Source: Curtobacterium caseinilyticum
GTDB taxonomy: Bacteria; Actinomycetota; Actinomycetes; Actinomycetales; Microbacteriaceae
Assembly: GCF_030363035.1 (NCBI RefSeq)
Contig: NZ_JAUCMN010000004.1
Location: 289,685 to 353,684, forward strand
Length of the DNA stretch: 64,000 nt
Direction of reading: 5' to 3'
The position numbers were made by a program, and so were the translations under genes. How positions within the stretch are numbered: position 1 is the stretch's first letter; the number at the start of each line of letters is the position of its first letter. The notes under the pieces were generated by a model. The model was not told where the DNA came from. It ran no database searches and saw only the letters and a program-made list of their open reading frames with translations. This document shows positions 43,278 to 51,561 of the stretch, one piece after another.

Positions 43278-43802
43278 CGGTTCCGCGAGACCGTTCGCGG
43301 TGTCTGCGACACGCCCGGGATGACGTCATCGGGGCCGGGGTGACCGGACGTGCACGGTGAAATCTGTGTGACGAACCGTGTACCCCGTCGGGGCTGGTGG
43401 TGTCCCCCGTCTTGTCGGCCTCCCGTCGTCGCGATTCAGCTGCGGCACAGGTTCACGGCCGGTGGCACCGGAGCATCTCGTGACCACGGTGACCGATGCG
43501 GCGACCAGCCGCTGATCAGGAGTTCCTCCGCACGCATCCCCGCGCCTCCCGTCCGCGGAGCGCCTTGCCGACCGCGACTAACGGCTCTCAGGCGGTCCGC
43601 ATTGCTGCTGTCAGCAGCAGTGCGGACACCGGGCGCGTTCCGGGCGGAGGACACGGCTGTACCCCGTCGGGGACCGGCGATGCCCCCGGTCGGGGGACGC
43701 GTTGCGCGGTGCCCCCACTTCTGTCTCAATGGGCTCACCCGAACCGACCACTGGTTCCTCGATGAAGCGGAATCCCCACCTCGAACGTTGAAGCAGGGAT
43801 CG
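43278..43802. promoter_or_regulatory. 525-bp leader region of the exopolysaccharide operon
   Basis: No gene is convincing here. The 14-mer GTACCCCGTCGGGG occurs at 43380-43393 and 43659-43672; a related CCCCC-GGTC-GGGGG dyad lies at 43683-43696. A 33-nt hairpin lies at 43595-43627, and a GCGCCTCCCGTC half of family A at about 43542. The length and structures suggest regulated transcription of the operon beginning at 43803. Confidence 0.6.
43595..43627. terminator. Strong hairpin in the exopolysaccharide leader
   Basis: GTCCGCATTGCTGCTG (43595-43610) pairs with CAGCAGCAGTGCGGAC (43612-43627) around a single base; the one mismatch becomes a G-U pair in RNA. It could end glnE transcription or control readthrough into the operon. 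Confidence 0.55.
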
Positions 43803-45419
43803 ATGTTCACCTTCATTCTGCAGATCCGGCAGATGGTCGAAGGGCACCCCGAGTTCTACCTGTTCGCCGTGTACTCCGCGGTGATCTGGTTGCTCTGGCT
43901 GCTCAAGGTCATCCTGTCCGCGCGTTACCGCCCGTACACCGGCACCTTCGTCGGGACGACCAGCGTGGTCGTCCCGGTCGTGGACGAACCGCTCGACCTG
44001 TTCCGTGACGTGATCGGCCGCATGGTCGAGCAGCGGCCGGGCGAGATCATCGTCGTGATCAACGGCGCCCGCAACGAGGCGCTCGAGGGGGTCTGCGACG
44101 AGTTCGCCCCGCTCGTCCGCTGGACCCACACGCCGATCCCCGGCAAGCGCAACGCCGTCAAGGTCGGCACCGAGATGTCGAACGGGGACATCACGATCCT
44201 CGTCGACTCGGACACCGTCTGGACGCCGGGCACGCTCGACGAGCTCCTCAAGCCCTTCGCCGACGAGTCCGTCGGAGGGGTCACGACCCGCCAGCGCATC
44301 CTCGAGCCGACGCGCTCCTGGATCACCCGCTGGGCGGACTGGCTCGAGAACTCGCGAGCGCTCTACTCGATGCCCGCGCAGAGCGTCCTCGGGCAGATCG
44401 GCTGCCTGCCCGGCCGGACGATCGCCTTCCGCCGCAGCATCCTCGTGCGGGTCATGGACCGGTTCATGCACGAGAAGTTCATGGGGGTCTTCCTCGAGGT
44501 GTCCGACGACCGGACCCTGACGAACCTGACGCTCAAGGAGGGGTACCGGACCGTCTACCAGTACACCTCGCTGGTCTACACGGACGCTCCGCTGCAGGTG
44601 AAGAAGCTCTTCAAGCAGCAGCTCCGCTGGGCCCGCGGCTCGCAGTACAACACGCTCCGGATGCTGCCCTGGATGCTCGGGCACGCGCCGATCCTGGCGG
44701 TGTTCTTCCTGACCGACATCATCCTGCCGTTCATGCTCTTCGGGGTGATCGCCGGCTGGATCTACCGCGCGGTGACCGGGCAGGGCGAGAACCTCTACCA
44801 GGGGATCCTGCAGCAGTACGGGTTCTCGACGGGCTTCGTCTACGTCGCCGGCCTCATGGTCGTCTCGAGCGTGCTGAGCATGGCGATCCGGCAGATGCGT
44901 CACCTGGCCGAGAAGCCGAGCGACTTCTTCCGCCTGCCGATGTTCATCATCGTGTCGACGTTCTTCCTCATGCCGATCCGGCTCATCGGCTTCTTCCGCC
45001 TGGCCCACGCGTCCGGCTGGGGGACCCGTGCCGGGGCGTACGCCGGCGGTCCCGTCGAGGAGGATCCCGCCGACGCCGCGCAGCCGGCCGTGCTCGACAC
45101 CCCGCCGCTGAGCCCGGTCGACCTCGGTGACCAGGTCACTGCGGGCCGTGCTGCGGGGCGCTCCACGGCGGATCGCGTCGGCTCGCCGACGGACCAGGCA
45201 GCGGCGGACCGCGCGTTCGACGAGCTGTTCGGCGCCGATGCCACCACCAACTCGACCGCGACGGTGCTCGCCACCCGACGTCCTGCAGCCACCGCGGCAC
45301 CCGCCGCGTCCGCACGGCGTCCGGGTCCGCTGAAGGCCCGTCGCTACAACCCCTACGCGGCGATCCCGTACCTCATCGGGTTCGCGATCTTCGCCCTGGA
45401 GGCGTTCCTCATTGTCTGA
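43803..45419 (+). CDS. Membrane glycosyltransferase family 2, polysaccharide synthase
   Basis: 538 aa. One N-terminal helix pair (YLFAVYSAVIWLLWLLKVIL) precedes the GT2 domain: SVVVPVVDEP, VDSDTVW (DxD), EVSDDRTL and the acceptor/processivity motif QLRWARGS. Three to four C-terminal helices follow, then a disordered tail with a final helix (YAAIPYLIGFAIFALEAFLI). This is the layout of processive synthases such as hyaluronan or type 3 capsule synthases. The operon also encodes UDP-glucose dehydrogenase, so a glucuronate-containing polymer is likely (inference). Confidence 0.88.
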   Translation: MFTFILQIRQMVEGHPEFYLFAVYSAVIWLLWLLKVILSARYRPYTGTFVGTTSVVVPVVDEPLDLFRDVIGRMVEQRPGEIIVVINGARNEALEGVCDEFAPLVRWTHTPIPGKRNAVKVGTEMSNGDITILVDSDTVWTPGTLDELLKPFADESVGGVTTRQRILEPTRSWITRWADWLENSRALYSMPAQSVLGQIGCLPGRTIAFRRSILVRVMDRFMHEKFMGVFLEVSDDRTLTNLTLKEGYRTVYQYTSLVYTDAPLQVKKLFKQQLRWARGSQYNTLRMLPWMLGHAPILAVFFLTDIILPFMLFGVIAGWIYRAVTGQGENLYQGILQQYGFSTGFVYVAGLMVVSSVLSMAIRQMRHLAEKPSDFFRLPMFIIVSTFFLMPIRLIGFFRLAHASGWGTRAGAYAGGPVEEDPADAAQPAVLDTPPLSPVDLGDQVTAGRAAGRSTADRVGSPTDQAAADRAFDELFGADATTNSTATVLATRRPAATAAPAASARRPGPLKARRYNPYAAIPYLIGFAIFALEAFLIV

Positions 45420-47028
45420 CCTCATCCGCTCCACCAGTTCGTGGTGGGCACAGTCCAGCAAGCACGCGCGACGCACCGCGATCGGCACGGTCGCCATCGT
45501 CCTCGTCCTCGGTCTCATCACGTGGACGGTGTGGGTCTCGCCCGCCGGCCCGGTGTCGACCGCGGTGCACACCGCCCTCGGCGTCACCCCGCCGAAGGCG
45601 AAGCAGCCCAGCGCCGCCGAGCTCAGCGCGAAGCTCGATGCCGCGCAGGAGACCATCTGGAAGCTCGAGGGCAAGCTCGACTCCTCGAGCGCCCAGGCCG
45701 GGTCGCGAGCCGACGAGATCACCCGGCTCAAGGCGCAGATCGCCTCGCTGCAGTCGGACCTCGGAGCGGCGACCAGCGGCGGCAGGGCCTCGGCATCGGG
45801 CGGGGCCGGAGCGTCGGGTGGCGGCGGGTCCGGCGGCGGGGACGGCGCCGGCGCAGCAGCCGGTGGCGGCTCCGGAGGTGTCGGGGGCTCGGGTCCGGGC
45901 TCCGGCGGTCCCGGCGGTTCCGGCAGCGGCTCCTCCGGTGGCGGCTCGGGTGGTTCCGGCAGTGCCGGCGGTGGGACCGGTCCGGGGTCCGAGCCCGGCG
46001 GTTCCGGCGGTGGAGTCACCCCGCCGAGCCCCGAACCGATCCGGACCCCCACCAAGGCGCAGGTCCTGGCCCAGCAGTCCCGCTGGTACGGCCTGTACAC
46101 CGCGCAGTCCCCGTTCAACTGGTCGGAGTACGACCAGGTGTCGAAGGCGGTCGGCAAGGCGACGAACATGGTCGGCTACTTCCAGGGCTTCGACCAGGAC
46201 TTCAACGCGACTGCCGTGCAACGTTCCTGGGCCAACGGCCGCCTGCCGATGCTGACGTGGGAGTCGCTCCCTGCCGAGACCGGCAACGACCAGCCGTGGG
46301 TCCCCGGCTACGGGAACGCCGACATCACCTCCGGTTCGTTCGATGCCTACCTGACGAAGTACGCGAAGGACCTGGCGGCGAACGGGATGCCGATGGTGAT
46401 CCGGCTCGACCACGAGATGAACGGCCAGTGGTACAACTGGTCCGAGTCGAAGAACCAGCAGAACGCGCCCGGCTCCTACGTCGCGATGTGGAAGCACGTG
46501 TGGGACGTCTTCCAGGCCAACGGCGCCAACGACTACGTGATCTGGGACTGGTCGCCGTCCCGCATCGACAAGCTCGGCAACCCGAAGTACCAGACGCTCG
46601 ACTACATGGCGGCGTACTACCCGGGTGACCAGTACGTCGACTGGGTCGGGATGAGCGGGTACTACCGGACCACCGGGGAGCAGCCGACCTTCCAGAACAC
46701 CTACGGGGCGACGCTCGCGCAGATCCGGCAGATCGCGCCGGGCAAGAAGATCGTCCTCAACGAGATCGGCGCGACCGAGACCGGCGGATCGGTCTCGGAG
46801 GGGCAGAAGTCGCAGTGGATCACCTCGCTGTTCGACGCCCTCGCCGACCCCGCCAACGACGACATCATCGGCTTCGCGTACTTCAGCGAGGTCGCCACCA
46901 CGATCGTCGACGGCAGCCGCACCACGAACGACTGGCGGCTCGACTCGCGCCGGGACAGCCTGCAGGCCTTCGTGGACGGCATCTCGCGCACCGACACCAA
47001 CTACCGCCTGGAAGGGATCCCCCAGTGA
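45412..47028 (+). CDS. Membrane-anchored GH26-like glycosidase with Gly/Ser linker
   Basis: 538 aa. A single N-terminal helix (TVAIVLVLGLITWTVWV) anchors it; a coiled coil (about 65-110) and a Gly/Ser-rich linker (about 115-205) follow. The C-terminal TIM barrel contains RLDHEMNGQWYNW (acid/base Glu335) and LNEIGATE (nucleophile Glu451), as in GH26. It probably trims or releases the polymer made by the upstream synthase (inference). It starts with TTG at 45412 inside the preceding stop region, with GGAGG upstream, so translation is coupled. Confidence 0.85.
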   Translation: MSDLIRSTSSWWAQSSKHARRTAIGTVAIVLVLGLITWTVWVSPAGPVSTAVHTALGVTPPKAKQPSAAELSAKLDAAQETIWKLEGKLDSSSAQAGSRADEITRLKAQIASLQSDLGAATSGGRASASGGAGASGGGGSGGGDGAGAAAGGGSGGVGGSGPGSGGPGGSGSGSSGGGSGGSGSAGGGTGPGSEPGGSGGGVTPPSPEPIRTPTKAQVLAQQSRWYGLYTAQSPFNWSEYDQVSKAVGKATNMVGYFQGFDQDFNATAVQRSWANGRLPMLTWESLPAETGNDQPWVPGYGNADITSGSFDAYLTKYAKDLAANGMPMVIRLDHEMNGQWYNWSESKNQQNAPGSYVAMWKHVWDVFQANGANDYVIWDWSPSRIDKLGNPKYQTLDYMAAYYPGDQYVDWVGMSGYYRTTGEQPTFQNTYGATLAQIRQIAPGKKIVLNEIGATETGGSVSEGQKSQWITSLFDALADPANDDIIGFAYFSEVATTIVDGSRTTNDWRLDSRRDSLQAFVDGISRTDTNYRLEGIPQ

Positions 47029-48452
47029 CCGCACCGAAGCAGTCGACCTCGTCGGTCGACGCACGCCCAGCTCCCGTCATCAGCGTCATCGGCACCGGCT
47101 ACCTGGGTGCCACCCACGCGGCCGCCATGGCCGAGATGGGCCTCGACACCATCGGCGTGGACGTCGACCCGGCCAAGCTCGCCGCGCTGTCCGCCGGCGA
47201 GGTGCCGTTCTACGAGCCCGGCCTGCCCGAGCTCATCACGAAGCACGTCGCGACGGGGAAGCTCCGCTTCACCGCGGACATCGCCGAGGCGGTCGGTGCC
47301 GCCGACGTGCACTTCGTCTGCGTCGGCACGCCGCAGAAGGCCGGGTCGCACGCCGCGAACCTCTCCTACGTCGAGTCCGCGACCCGGGGCGTCGCCGAGC
47401 ACCTCACCCACCCGGGCCTGATCGTCGGCAAGTCGACCGTGCCGGTCGGCACCGCCGAACGGCTCCGGGGCATCGTCCGCGAGTTCACGCCGAGCGGCAT
47501 CGAGGCTGAACTCGTCTGGAACCCCGAGTTCCTCCGCGAGGGCAAGGCCGTCGACGACACCCTGCACCCCGACCGCCTGGTCTGGGGCGGCGCGTCGGCA
47601 GCGGCGGACGCCGTGATCCGCGAGGTCTACGCCGCGCCGATCGCCGAGGGCACCCCGGTGATCACGACGGACCTCGCCACCGCCGAGCTCGTGAAGGTCA
47701 GCGCGAACGCGTTCCTCGCCACGAAGATCTCGTTCATCAACGCGATCTCCGAGATGTGCGCGATCACCGGCGCCGACGTCACCACGCTCGCGGACGCCCT
47801 CGGGCACGACGCCCGGATCGGCCGGAAGTTCCTCAACGCGGGCCTCGGCTTCGGCGGCGGTTGCCTGCCGAAGGACATCCGCGCGCTGATGCACCGCGCG
47901 AACGAGCTCGGCGCAGGCCGGGTCGTGGGACTCATGCAGCAGGTCGACGAGATCAACATGGGCCAGCGCGAGCGGGTCATCGACATGACGATCGAGTCGC
48001 TCGGCGGGTCCGTGCTGAACCGTCGCGTGGCCGTCATCGGGGCTGCCTTCAAGCCCCTCACCGACGACGTCCGCGACTCGCCGGCGCTCAACGTCGCCGC
48101 GGCGCTGCACCTGCGTGGCGCCCAGGTCACGCTGTGGGACCCGGAGGCGAACGAGACCGCCCGCCGCTCCTTCCCGACGCTGTCGTACGCCACCTCGAAG
48201 GAGGACGCGATCGAGGGTGCCGACGTGGTGCTCGTCCTCACCGAGTGGGACGACATCATCGGCGCCGACCCGGTCGCGCTCGGCGAGCTCGCCGGTCGCC
48301 GCACGGTGATCGATGCGCGCAACTGCCTCCCGGTCGCCGACTGGGTGAAGGCGGGGTGGACCGTCCGTTCCCTGGGACGGCCCACTCCGGTCACAGGTGC
48401 ACCCGTGAGCACGGCGGCGGGGGCGAACGACGTGCTGGCCACAGCGCGCTAG
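47025..48452 (+). CDS. ugd: UDP-glucose 6-dehydrogenase
   Basis: 475 aa. It oxidises UDP-glucose twice to UDP-glucuronate with NAD. SVIGTGYLGATHAAAMAEMG binds NAD; FVCVGTPQ, STVPVGTAERL, NPEFLREGKAVDD and the catalytic Cys in GFGGGCLPKDI are conserved; the C-terminal AFKPLTDDVRDSPAL is typical. GTG at 47025 overlaps the GH26 stop (GTGA). It is the third gene of the operon and supplies the uronic-acid donor. Confidence 0.95.
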   Translation: MTAPKQSTSSVDARPAPVISVIGTGYLGATHAAAMAEMGLDTIGVDVDPAKLAALSAGEVPFYEPGLPELITKHVATGKLRFTADIAEAVGAADVHFVCVGTPQKAGSHAANLSYVESATRGVAEHLTHPGLIVGKSTVPVGTAERLRGIVREFTPSGIEAELVWNPEFLREGKAVDDTLHPDRLVWGGASAAADAVIREVYAAPIAEGTPVITTDLATAELVKVSANAFLATKISFINAISEMCAITGADVTTLADALGHDARIGRKFLNAGLGFGGGCLPKDIRALMHRANELGAGRVVGLMQQVDEINMGQRERVIDMTIESLGGSVLNRRVAVIGAAFKPLTDDVRDSPALNVAAALHLRGAQVTLWDPEANETARRSFPTLSYATSKEDAIEGADVVLVLTEWDDIIGADPVALGELAGRRTVIDARNCLPVADWVKAGWTVRSLGRPTPVTGAPVSTAAGANDVLATAR

Positions 48453-48569
48453 TCGTCTCCGCTCGAGCGGGGTCCGTGCCGGGGGCGGCGCGGACCCCGC
48501 TTCCGTGCGCCCCGGGCAGCACCGCTCGCGCCGAGCCTTCTCGGGCGCACCGGGCCGCACCGGCCGTGC

Positions 48570-48900
48570 GCGCGTGCCCGGTCGTTCCGGTCGTACCCGG
48601 TCGTTCCGGGCGTACCCGGGCGAACCCGATCGTGCCGCGCGTGCCCGGTCGTTCCGGTCGTTCCGTACGTACTGGGTCGTGCCGCGCGTGCCCGGTCGTT
48701 CCGGGCCTTCCGTGCGTACCGGGTCGTGCCGCGCGTGCCCGGTCGTTCCGGGCGTACCGGGTCCTTCCGGGCGTACCAGGTCGTTCCGGGCGTACCGGGT
48801 CATGCCGCGCGTGCCCGATCGTTCCGGGCGTACCCGATCGCGCCGCGCGTGCCCGGTCGTTCCGGGCGTACCAGGTCGTTCGTTCCGACCAGGTACGCCC
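48570..48900. repeat. Degenerate minisatellite, unit near CGTACCNGGTCGTTCCGGG
   Basis: GGTCGTTCCGG recurs many times in about 330 bp, often inside a longer TGCCGCGCGTGCCCGGTCG block. Units differ in length (about 15 to 50 bp). The right edge closes as an inverted repeat, GGGCGTACC (48864-48872) and GGTACGCCC (48892-48900). Confidence 0.85.
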
Positions 48901-48957
48901 GTTCCCACACGCCATCGCAACCGTTCTGGGAAGGATCGGGCGGCCGGTACCGCGTCA

Positions 48958-49006
48958 GCCTGGAGGCCCGGTGCCGGTCCGCCGGGCTGGCACCGGGCCT
49001 CCAGGC
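48958..49006. repeat. Family B palindrome, perfect 18-bp arms
   Basis: GCCTGGAGGCCCGGTGCC (48958-48975) and complement (48989-49006) with a 13-nt loop. It is the same element as 38453-38505. Confidence 0.9.
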
Positions 49007-49020
49007 CGTCACCTCCGCTG

Positions 49021-49110
49021 TCGGCCGGCGCCGCCTCGTCGGCCGGCGCTGCCTCGTCGGTCGGCGCCGCGTCGTCAGCCGGCGCTGCCTCGTCGGTCGG
49101 CGCCGCGTCG
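49021..49110. repeat. Five tandem 18-bp repeats
   Basis: Units of the form TCGGYCGGCGCYGCSTCG or TCAGCCGGCGCTGCCTCG, head to tail, with units 3 and 5 identical. Confidence 0.9.
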
Positions 49111-49118
49111 TCAGCCGC

Positions 49119-49138
49119 GCCGCGGAGTACTCCGCGGC
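49119..49138. repeat. 20-bp perfect palindrome
   Basis: GCCGCGGAGTACTCCGCGGC, at the right edge of the 18-bp repeats. Its role is unknown. Confidence 0.8.
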
Positions 49139-49220
49139 AGCGATCGAGCGCGGCCGACCTCCCGTACTGGTCTGTCGCTCCCGCACACTGCTCCCGCTCG
49201 ACGCGACGCCCGTGCACGCG

Positions 49221-49256
49221 GAAGGGCCCCGCACCGGAGACGGTGCGGGGCCCTTC
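49221..49256 (-). terminator. Terminator hairpin of glnA
   Basis: GAAGGGCCCCGCACC (49221-49235) pairs perfectly with its complement (49242-49256) around a 6-nt loop, 19 nt beyond the glnA stop. Confidence 0.85.
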
Positions 49257-49274
49257 GACGACGAACGCCGGAGA

Positions 49275-50699
49275 TCAGACGCCGAAGTACAGCTCGTACT
49301 CGAACGGGTGCGGGCGCTGGGCCAGCGGGAGGATCTCGTTCTCGCGCTTGTAGTCGATCCAGGTCTGGATGAGGTCCTCGGTGAAGACGTTGCCCTTCGT
49401 GAGGAACTCGTGGTCCGCCTCGAGCGCCTCGAGTGCCTCGTCGAGGGAGCCCGGCACCTGAGGGATGCCCTTGGCCTCCTCCGGGGGGAGCTCGTAGAGG
49501 TCCTTGTCGACCGGCTCGTGCGGCTCGATGCGGTTCTGGATGCCGTCGAGGCCCGCCATGAGCTGCGCGGCGAAGGCGAGGTACGGGTTGCCCGAGGCGT
49601 CCGGCGCGCGGAACTCGATGCGCTTCGCCTTCGGGTTGGTCCCGGTGATCGGGATGCGGATCGCCGCGGAGCGGTTGCCGGCCGAGTAGACCAGGTTGAC
49701 CGGCGCCTCGAAGCCCTTGACCAGGCGGTGGTACGAGTTGATCGACGGGTTGGTGAAGGCGAGCAGCGCCGGCGCGTGCTTCAGGATGCCGCCGATGTAC
49801 CAACGGGCGACGTCGGAGAGCCCGCCGTAGCCGTTCTCGTCGTAGAACAGCGGCTTGCCGTCGGACCACAGCGACTGGTGGGTGTGCATGCCCGAACCGT
49901 TGTCACCGAAGAGCGGCTTCGGCATGAACGTGGCGACCTTGCCCCACTGGTCGGCCGTGTTCTTGACGATGTACTTGAACTTCAGGATGTCGTCCGCGGC
50001 GTGGACCATCGTGTCGAACTTGTAGTTGATCTCCTGCTGGCCGCCGGTGCCCACCTCGTGGTGCGAGCGCTCCAGCTCGAAGCCCGCCTCGATCAGCTTG
50101 AGGGTGATGTCGTCGCGGAGGTCCGCCGTCTTGTCGACGGGGGAGACCGGGAAGTAGCCGCCCTTGTAGGGGGTCTTGTTGGCGAGGTTGCCGCCCTCTT
50201 CCTCGCGACCGGTGTTCCAGGCGCCCTCCTCCGAGTCGACCGAGTAGAACGACTTGTTCTGGGTGACCGAGTAGCGCACGTCGTCGAAGATGTAGAACTC
50301 GGCCTCGGGGGCGAAGAACGCCGTGTCCGCGATGCCGGTCGAGGCGAGGTACTTCTCCGCCTTCTTGGCGACCTGGCGCGGGTCGCGGCCGTAGATCTCG
50401 CCGTTCCGCGGGTTGTAGATGTCGAAGATCATGATCAGCGTGCGCTCGGCGCGGAACTGGTCGATGTAGGCCGTCGTCACGTCGGGGATGAGCTGCATGT
50501 CCGACTCGTGGATCGACGCGAAGCCGCGGATCGAGGAGCCGTCGAAGAGCTGCCCGACGGAGAAGAAGTCCTCGTCGACCGTCGACGCCGGGATGTTGAA
50601 GTGCTGCTGGACACCGGGCAGGTCCGTGAAGCGGATGTCGAGGAACTTGACGTCCGTGTCCTTGATGAAGGCGAGCACCTCGGAGGAATCGCTGAACAT
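49275..50699 (-). CDS. glnA: Glutamine synthetase type I (primary)
   Basis: 474 aa, the standard length for the GSI-beta form. [44 protein letters not shown] and NRSAAIRIP supply active-site residues. Tyr in [10 protein letters not shown] is the likely adenylylation site for GlnE. It makes glutamine from glutamate, ammonia and ATP. AGGAG precedes ATG at 50699; the promoter region holds TAGCCT and four GlnR-like elements, which suggests control by nitrogen supply. Confidence 0.96.
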   Translation of the reverse strand: MFSDSSEVLAFIKDTDVKFLDIRFTDLPGVQQHFNIPASTVDEDFFSVGQLFDGSSIRGFASIHESDMQLIPDVTTAYIDQFRAERTLIMIFDIYNPRNGEIYGRDPRQVAKKAEKYLASTGIADTAFFAPEAEFYIFDDVRYSVTQNKSFYSVDSEEGAWNTGREEEGGNLANKTPYKGGYFPVSPVDKTADLRDDITLKLIEAGFELERSHHEVGTGGQQEINYKFDTMVHAADDILKFKYIVKNTADQWGKVATFMPKPLFGDNGSGMHTHQSLWSDGKPLFYDENGYGGLSDVARWYIGGILKHAPALLAFTNPSINSYHRLVKGFEAPVNLVYSAGNRSAAIRIPITGTNPKAKRIEFRAPDASGNPYLAFAAQLMAGLDGIQNRIEPHEPVDKDLYELPPEEAKGIPQVPGSLDEALEALEADHEFLTKGNVFTEDLIQTWIDYKRENEILPLAQRPHPFEYELYFGV

Positions 50700-50759
50700 G
50701 TGTGTCGATCTCCTGGGGGGTAGGTGATGTCGGAGGTGCCGCAGGTGCACCCTCCGACG

Positions 50760-50765
50760 AGGCTA
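50760..50765 (-). promoter_or_regulatory. -10 box of glnA
   Basis: TAGCCT on the minus strand, giving a start near 50752 and a leader of about 53 nt. The GlnR-like elements end 10 bp further upstream. Confidence 0.6.
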
Positions 50766-50775
50766 GAGACACCGA

Positions 50776-50813
50776 GTTTCCCGGACATGACTGCATTGTT
50801 TCGTGCGTGTTAC
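50776..50813 (-). promoter_or_regulatory. GlnR-type operator upstream of glnA (a1-b1-a2-b2)
   Basis: Read toward glnA the order is GTAAC-N6-GAAAC-N6-GTCAT-N6-GAAAC (50813 to 50776). Three of four 5-mers match the Streptomyces GlnR consensus (GTnAC-N6-GAAAC-N6-GTnAC-N6-GAAAC) exactly and all spacings are 6 bp. The block lies just upstream of the -10 region. Confidence 0.75.
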
Positions 50814-50840
50814 GTCGGCGGGGTCACCTACCCTTGGACC

Positions 50841-51311
50841 ATGGCTCGCCGCACCACCCCGCCCTCCGCGCCCTCCGCACAGCCCGGCGGTGAACACCCG
50901 GACGGGTGGCCGGGCAAGGACCTCGGGCTGCCGGAAGAGGGGCCGCGGAGTGTCGGGCGCATCGGACGTCGCATCGTCGGTCTGCTCATCGACGGCCTGC
51001 TGGCGGACCTCGTCGCGTTCGTCACCGGGGTCTGGTCGCCCGTCGCCGGGTCCGGGGACATCACCCACACCTGGATCCAGCTCGCGATCTTCGCGGTGCT
51101 CCAGGTCCTGTTCATCTGCACACTGTCGGGCTCGTTCGGCCACGTCTGCGTCGGGCTGCGTGTCGTGCCGATCCGCGGTGGCTACGTCGGGATCTGGCGG
51201 CCGGTGGTCCGGACCGTGCTGCTCTGCCTGGTCGTGCCCGCGCTCATCATCGACCGCGACAGCCGCGGGGCGCACGACCGGATCGCGGGAACGGTGCTCG
51301 TCCGACGCTGA
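50841..51311 (+). CDS. RDD family membrane protein
   Basis: 156 aa. A Pro-rich N-terminus precedes GRIGRRIVGLLIDGLLADLVAF (the R-x4-D motif of RDD proteins), then helices IQLAIFAVLQVLFICTLSG and VVRTVLLCLVVPALII, ending DRDSRGAHDRIAGTVLVRR. The role is unknown; RDD proteins are linked to transport or membrane stress. TACCCT lies 6 nt before ATG at 50841. It diverges from glnA. Confidence 0.85.
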   Translation: MARRTTPPSAPSAQPGGEHPDGWPGKDLGLPEEGPRSVGRIGRRIVGLLIDGLLADLVAFVTGVWSPVAGSGDITHTWIQLAIFAVLQVLFICTLSGSFGHVCVGLRVVPIRGGYVGIWRPVVRTVLLCLVVPALIIDRDSRGAHDRIAGTVLVRR

Positions 51312-51378
51312 CCCGCGGGGCTCGATGGGTGCCCGGTGCCCGGTGCCCGCTGCCGCGCTGCCGCGCCTCGCCGTTCAT

Positions 51379-51427
51379 GGAGCAGAAGACGTCGTCAACG
51401 GAGTGACCACTCGACGTTTCCTGCTCC
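51379..51427. repeat. Inverted repeat after the RDD gene
   Basis: GGAGCAGAAGACGTCG (51379-51394) pairs with CGACGTTTCCTGCTCC (51412-51427) at 14 of 16 positions around a 17-nt loop. It is less GC-rich than its surroundings. It is a possible terminator of the RDD gene or a regulator site. Confidence 0.55.
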
Positions 51428-51499
51428 ACCGACCGGGAAACACCGCGCGCCGCCCGCGCCCGCACCCGCACCCGCGCCCGCCCGCACGCAGGCCCGCAC

Positions 51500-51541
51500 A
51501 CGACGACGCCCCCGACCTGGCACGGTCGGGGGCGTCGTCGT
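51500..51541. terminator. Strong hairpin between RDD and DUF4191 genes
   Basis: Perfect 18-bp arms (51500-51517 and 51524-51541) with a 6-nt loop TGGCAC, followed by TTGCGAG. It lies 20 nt beyond the DUF4191 stop. Confidence 0.85.
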
Positions 51542-51561
51542 TGCGAGCGGGAGCGGTCGGA

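Larger units (their letters stand above)
48453..49274. other. 822-bp gene-free region rich in repeats
   Basis: A gap between the convergent ugd and glnA genes. From left to right it contains a GC-rich start, a degenerate minisatellite (48570-48900), the family B palindrome (48958-49006), five 18-bp repeats (49021-49110), a 20-bp palindrome (49119-49138) and the glnA terminator (49221-49256). Long open frames here merely translate the repeats. Confidence 0.75.

Noticed and set aside
48570..49110. CRISPR array
   Set aside because: Repeats are directly adjacent and degenerate, without unique spacers, and no cas genes are present.
48391..49217. Repeat proteins (RPERPGT-type) encoded in the ugd-glnA gap
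   Set aside because: All frames through the minisatellite stay open because of GC content; there is no start with promoter or ribosome site and the repeats vary in non-codon steps.
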